Notes under the pieces: generated by a model
What the model saw: the letters and a program-made list of their open reading frames with translations, nothing else
Databases searched by the model: none
What the model was told of the DNA's origin: nothing
Assembly: GCF_018371055.1 (NCBI RefSeq)
Contig: NZ_JAGYZD010000016.1
Location: 1-15,954 of the forward strand
DNA length: 15,954 nt
Source of the DNA: Finegoldia magna
GTDB taxonomy: Bacteria > Bacillota > Clostridia > Tissierellales > Peptoniphilaceae
Direction: 5' to 3'
Shown: positions 13,858 through 15,954 of the stretch, one piece after another
How the letters are laid out: each line of letters begins with the position of its first letter
Position numbering within the stretch: the stretch's first letter is position 1
Program-made: the position numbers and the translations under genes

Positions 13858-13881
13858 GAATTAAAAAAGAAGGAATATAAT

Positions 13882-14109
13882 ATGTCGCGTAAAATTAATG
13901 TAAGATTTAATGAAAATGAAATAAATGCGTTGAAAAAAATTGCCGACACTCATGGAGTAGGACTGTCAACAATGATTAAAACCCTAGCACTTGAAAAGTT
14001 ATCGGATGATTATGATATCAAAGTAATAAAAGAATACGAAGAATCCAAGAAAAACAAAAAAATCGAATTAGTCGATCATGATGATGCTTGGAAGGAAATA
14101 GACCAATAA
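13882..14109 (+). CDS. Ribbon-helix-helix protein, RelB/DUF6290-type antitoxin without a partner
   Basis: 75 residues. The N-terminus SRKINVRFNENEINALKKIAD is an RHH strand and helix, followed by a turn and second helix (GVGLSTMIKTLALEKL) and an acidic and lysine-rich tail ending DDAWKEIDQ. The layout resembles RelB-family (DUF6290) antitoxins, whose tail wraps a RelE toxin. No toxin gene follows: the next gene is on the other strand 12 bases later. It may be an orphan antitoxin or a small transcription regulator. The ribosome-binding site AAGAAGGA is 8 nt upstream. It is divergent from the metal-resistance operon, and the two promoters lie about 20 bases apart. It lacks a T-tailed terminator of its own. 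Confidence 0.75.
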   Translation: MSRKINVRFNENEINALKKIADTHGVGLSTMIKTLALEKLSDDYDIKVIKEYEESKKNKKIELVDHDDAWKEIDQ

Positions 14110-14137
14110 AAAAAAGAGATTTTATAAAAAAATCTCT
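14107..14137 (-). terminator. Terminator of the radical SAM/biotin ligase pair, overlapping the ligase stop
   Basis: On the minus strand AGAGATTTT, TTTAT loop, AAAATCTCT (nine pairs), then seven T. The ligase stop codon (14122-14124) lies inside the hairpin. On the plus strand no T run follows, so it serves mainly the minus strand. Confidence 0.8.
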
Positions 14138-14850
14138 CCTATATTTAAATCTTCAATTGTTCCGTCGTTGTATTTTACTTTCAAGCTAAAATCGTCGTTG
14201 ATATTCATTGCAACAGCTTTTACATAATCGCCGTTTTTGTGAACTTTGATTTCGTTACCGATGAACGTGGCTTTCTTTCGATATTTTTCGACCAAACTAT
14301 CTCTATCCTCGCTCCAAAATCTTTTGAAATTCTGCATTATTTTTATTACCAAATCTTCTCTTTTATCTGTATCATCTTTCTCTTCAATGAATCCCGCCGT
14401 ATCTTTTATATCTTCTGGAAAATCAGATTTGTAGACGTTAATTCCAACACCAACCACAATATCGTGGCAGATATTTTTCTCCACCTTGCATTCCGTGAGT
14501 ATGCCGCAGATTTTCTTTTTCTCAAGCAGAATATCATTGACCCATTTAATCGACGTATTCACGTCAAACACCTCGTCAATTGCATAGCTTACAGCAATTC
14601 CCATAATTGGTGTGATGAATTGCGATTGTTGAAATGTCATTTCTTCATTTACCAAATACGAAAAATACAACCCATTTTCAGGCGAGAAAAACTTTCTTCC
14701 ATATCTTCCCTTACCCTTCGATTGAAAAAATGCAATCATCAATGTATCGTCTTGCTTTTCATTCAGAATTTCGTCGTTAGTCGATGTGACTTCCTTTTTG
14801 AAAATCACCTTATTTATTCCAGTTTGTCTCTTAATTTTTTCCGTGTCCAT
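14122..14850 (-). CDS. birA: Biotin-[acetyl-CoA carboxylase] ligase, group I BirA (no HTH domain)
   Basis: 242 residues, catalytic plus C-terminal domain only. It activates biotin with ATP and attaches it to the lysine of biotin carboxyl carrier proteins. Visible motifs are STN (23-25), the biotinyl-AMP loop SKGKGRYGR (44-52, the GRGRRGR loop of E. coli BirA), KWVNDI (102-107) with the active lysine, and KICGILTE (113-120); the small SH3-like domain fills about residues 195-242. E. coli-type BirA has an extra N-terminal winged helix that represses biotin genes; its absence here means this enzyme has no such DNA-binding function. The start overlaps the stop of the radical SAM gene in TAATG, so the two are translated together. 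The gene ends within its own terminator hairpin. Confidence 0.92.
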   Translation of the reverse strand: MDTEKIKRQTGINKVIFKKEVTSTNDEILNEKQDDTLMIAFFQSKGKGRYGRKFFSPENGLYFSYLVNEEMTFQQSQFITPIMGIAVSYAIDEVFDVNTSIKWVNDILLEKKKICGILTECKVEKNICHDIVVGVGINVYKSDFPEDIKDTAGFIEEKDDTDKREDLVIKIMQNFKRFWSEDRDSLVEKYRKKATFIGNEIKVHKNGDYVKAVAMNINDDFSLKVKYNDGTIEDLNIGEIFL

Positions 14851-15758
14851 TAACCTTCATCCCATCTATCCCATTTTTTACGTTCTTTTTTATTCATTTC
14901 CTTGTCATCGTCTTCTAGTCTTTGCTTCAAAACAGCGATAATTTCATCCTTCTTGTCCGGAATTACAGATGTCACAGCCACAGCCTTCGTCTTGTGAGTT
15001 CCATTGTAGATGCATCTTTTGTTCAAATTTTGAACAAGCATTATCTCCTCAATGATTTGCTCTCTGATGGACACTCTTTTGAAATCGTGATTTCTCACAT
15101 TTTCCACAAGTTTTGCATTCTTGAACAAAACCAAATTCACAACCACAATTTCAAACGGATTCACCTTGTTCAAAAACTCTGCAGTCTTCATTATATGTTC
15201 ACGTGAATGTGCCTCTCCGCCAAGACCAAGCATAATGTAGACAGAATATTTTATTCCCAAATTATCGAGCCTATGAAGAGCCGTCAATTGTTCTTGTGAT
15301 GTGACACCTTTTTTATGATAAGAAAGCACCCAATCACTTCCCGACTCAATTCCCACACAAATACGATCAAGCCCCAGATTTTTAAGCTCCAACAATTCAT
15401 CGTCAGTTTTTCTGAGAATATCATCACTTCTAGAAAAACACGACACGTATTTCATATTTGGAAAATTCTTTTTGATTTCTTTCAAAATCTCCGTCAAATA
15501 ATCATTCTTCAAACACAAGGCGTTACCCTCCAAAAGCGCGAACTTTTTCGGAGTAAACCTCTTGTCCTCGTAAAAATCTTTCCTATCTCGTATATATTTC
15601 TTCACATCTTCAATGTCAAAAACCTTGAATTTTTTCCCTACATTCAAATCACAATAAATACATTTACCATAAGAACAGCCAACCGTTACAGGAATCATCT
15701 CGTTGTGCATTTCGGGCATCGGAGTGTACATATATCTATCGTAAAATCCGTCAATCAT
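14850..15758 (-). CDS. Radical SAM protein, substrate unknown
   Basis: 302 residues. The iron-sulfur cysteines are C28, C33 and C36 (VGCSYGKCIYC); the CX4CX2C spacing differs from the textbook CX3CX2C but is usual in the COG1032-like subfamily that starts VTVGC. Later blocks are LLEGNAL, RICVGIESGSDWVL (the E-S-G SAM-contact strand) and YIMLGLGGEAHS (the glycine-rich strand). The last 50 residues are highly charged (DDDKEMNKKERKKWDRWD) and probably disordered. The family includes enzymes of unknown reaction, so I do not assign one. It has AAAGGTG six bases before the ATG, an extended -10 TGTTATAAT at 15789-15797 on the minus strand, and is coupled by overlap to the biotin ligase; a shared pathway is not evident. 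Confidence 0.85.
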   Translation of the reverse strand: MIDGFYDRYMYTPMPEMHNEMIPVTVGCSYGKCIYCDLNVGKKFKVFDIEDVKKYIRDRKDFYEDKRFTPKKFALLEGNALCLKNDYLTEILKEIKKNFPNMKYVSCFSRSDDILRKTDDELLELKNLGLDRICVGIESGSDWVLSYHKKGVTSQEQLTALHRLDNLGIKYSVYIMLGLGGEAHSREHIMKTAEFLNKVNPFEIVVVNLVLFKNAKLVENVRNHDFKRVSIREQIIEEIMLVQNLNKRCIYNGTHKTKAVAVTSVIPDKKDEIIAVLKQRLEDDDKEMNKKERKKWDRWDEG

Positions 15759-15788
15759 TTAATCACCTTTGTTTGATATTTTACAAGT

Positions 15789-15797
15789 ATTATAACA
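15789..15797 (-). promoter_or_regulatory. Extended -10 promoter of the radical SAM/birA operon
   Basis: Minus strand TGTTATAAT, an exact extended -10, 31 nt before the ATG. The -35 region is poor. Confidence 0.5.
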
Positions 15798-15864
15798 CAA
15801 GATGTGTTTGTAATATGAAATTAAAGTATTTCAGCAAACAAAAAAACCGGACACTAATGACCTG

Positions 15865-15900
15865 AACCCCAAAATCCGGAATACGGATGGAGGGGTTTTT
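15865..15900 (+). promoter_or_regulatory. Hairpin hiding the transposase ribosome-binding site
   Basis: AACCCC pairs with GGGGTT, and inside it TCCG pairs with CGGA around a GAATA loop, followed by a T run. The ribosome-binding site GGAGGGG (15889-15895) lies in the stem. Such structures in IS leaders prevent transposase production from transcripts that enter from outside. Confidence 0.55.
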
Positions 15901-15902
15901 GT

Positions 15903-15954
15903 ATGCCAAAATACACAAAAGAATTTAAAATTAAACTAGTGAAGGAATACTTAT
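15903..15954 (+). CDS. IS3-family transposase OrfA, first 17 residues only
   Basis: The frame reads MPKYTKEFKIKLVKEYL and runs off the window. This is the standard start of the helix-turn-helix OrfA of IS3/IS150-type elements (typically MPKYSKEFKLKLVKEY in related genomes). GGAGGGG lies seven bases upstream. In complete elements OrfA binds the ends, and a -1 frameshift joins it to the DDE-containing OrfB; neither can be judged here. Confidence 0.7.
   Translation, partial: MPKYTKEFKIKLVKEYL

Larger units (their letters stand above)
15858..15954 (+). mobile_element. Left end of an IS3-family (IS150-like) insertion sequence, cut by the window edge
   Basis: TGACCTGAACCCCAAAA has the TG start and the CTG-ACCCCAAAA core of IS150-group terminal inverted repeats, and is followed 45 nt later by a transposase orfA start. 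The right end, orfB and any target duplication lie outside the window, so the exact boundary at 15858 is my estimate. The 100 bases between it and the radical SAM gene hold only that gene's promoter. Confidence 0.65.

Noticed and set aside
14239..14853. 204-residue plus-strand open frame
   Set aside because: It is antisense to the biotin ligase, whose motifs are clear; the translation is low-complexity and hydrophobic.
15846..15857. ACCGGACACTAA just left of the IS as the end of a second insertion sequence
   Set aside because: It is too short and has no partner; it may be flanking sequence or part of the same element's end.

Overview
The window is AT-rich Firmicutes-type chromosome. The gene set (a type II-A CRISPR-Cas locus with a 1350-residue Cas9, ThiH, an ECF S component, a CadA-like ATPase) and the codon and promoter style fit an anaerobic Gram-positive coccus of the Peptoniphilaceae, most likely Finegoldia magna or a close relative. 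The genus is my inference; no 16S or other marker is present.

Layout from left to right. (1) 2-911: the 3' part of thiH and its terminator, convergent with a minus-strand DUF1016/YhcG-type PDDEXK nuclease gene (924-1955). (2) 1971-3447: a CRISPR array read on the minus strand, with 21 identical 36-nt repeats, one degenerate leader-distal repeat and 21 spacers, and a short leader at the right end. (3) 3448-9326: csn2, cas2, cas1 and cas9, all on the minus strand and overlapping end to end, in the biological order cas9-cas1-cas2-csn2-leader-array. (4) 9345-9494: a divergent tracrRNA gene with a textbook promoter, a 28-nt anti-repeat stem and an intrinsic terminator. (5) 9495-10955: an ECF vitamin-type S component, then an AbrB-type antitoxin/RelE-type toxin pair with its own promoter and operator, bracketed by two near-identical terminators. 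(6) 10959-13789: a small membrane protein, then (minus strand) a cadmium/zinc resistance operon of ArsR/CadC sensor, stand-alone HMA metallochaperone and P1B-type ATPase. (7) 13882-14109: an orphan ribbon-helix-helix antitoxin-like protein. (8) 14122-15758: a minus-strand pair, radical SAM protein and BirA-type biotin ligase. (9) 15858-end: the left end of an IS3/IS150-type insertion sequence with the start of its orfA.

The CRISPR locus is complete and looks functional: Cas9 keeps all RuvC and HNH catalytic residues, Cas1 keeps its three metal ligands, the tracrRNA pairs with the repeat through compensating G-U wobbles, and the leader ends in the type II-A anchoring heptamer ATTTGAG. The most unusual points are (a) an anti-repeat copy inside the leader, on the pre-crRNA strand; (b) a degenerate terminal repeat in which one substitution created an extended -10 element in front of the adjacent nuclease gene; (c) a tracrRNA unit that any cas promoter must overlap or cross, so cas9 mRNA may be antisense to tracrRNA; (d) two sibling spacers that sample homologous coding sequence in the same register; and (e) a Cas9 C-terminus without the SpyCas9 PAM-reading arginine pair. 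Other points of interest are a CadC-type regulator whose operator covers its own start codon with almost no 5' leader, and an IS whose transposase ribosome-binding site is buried in a hairpin.
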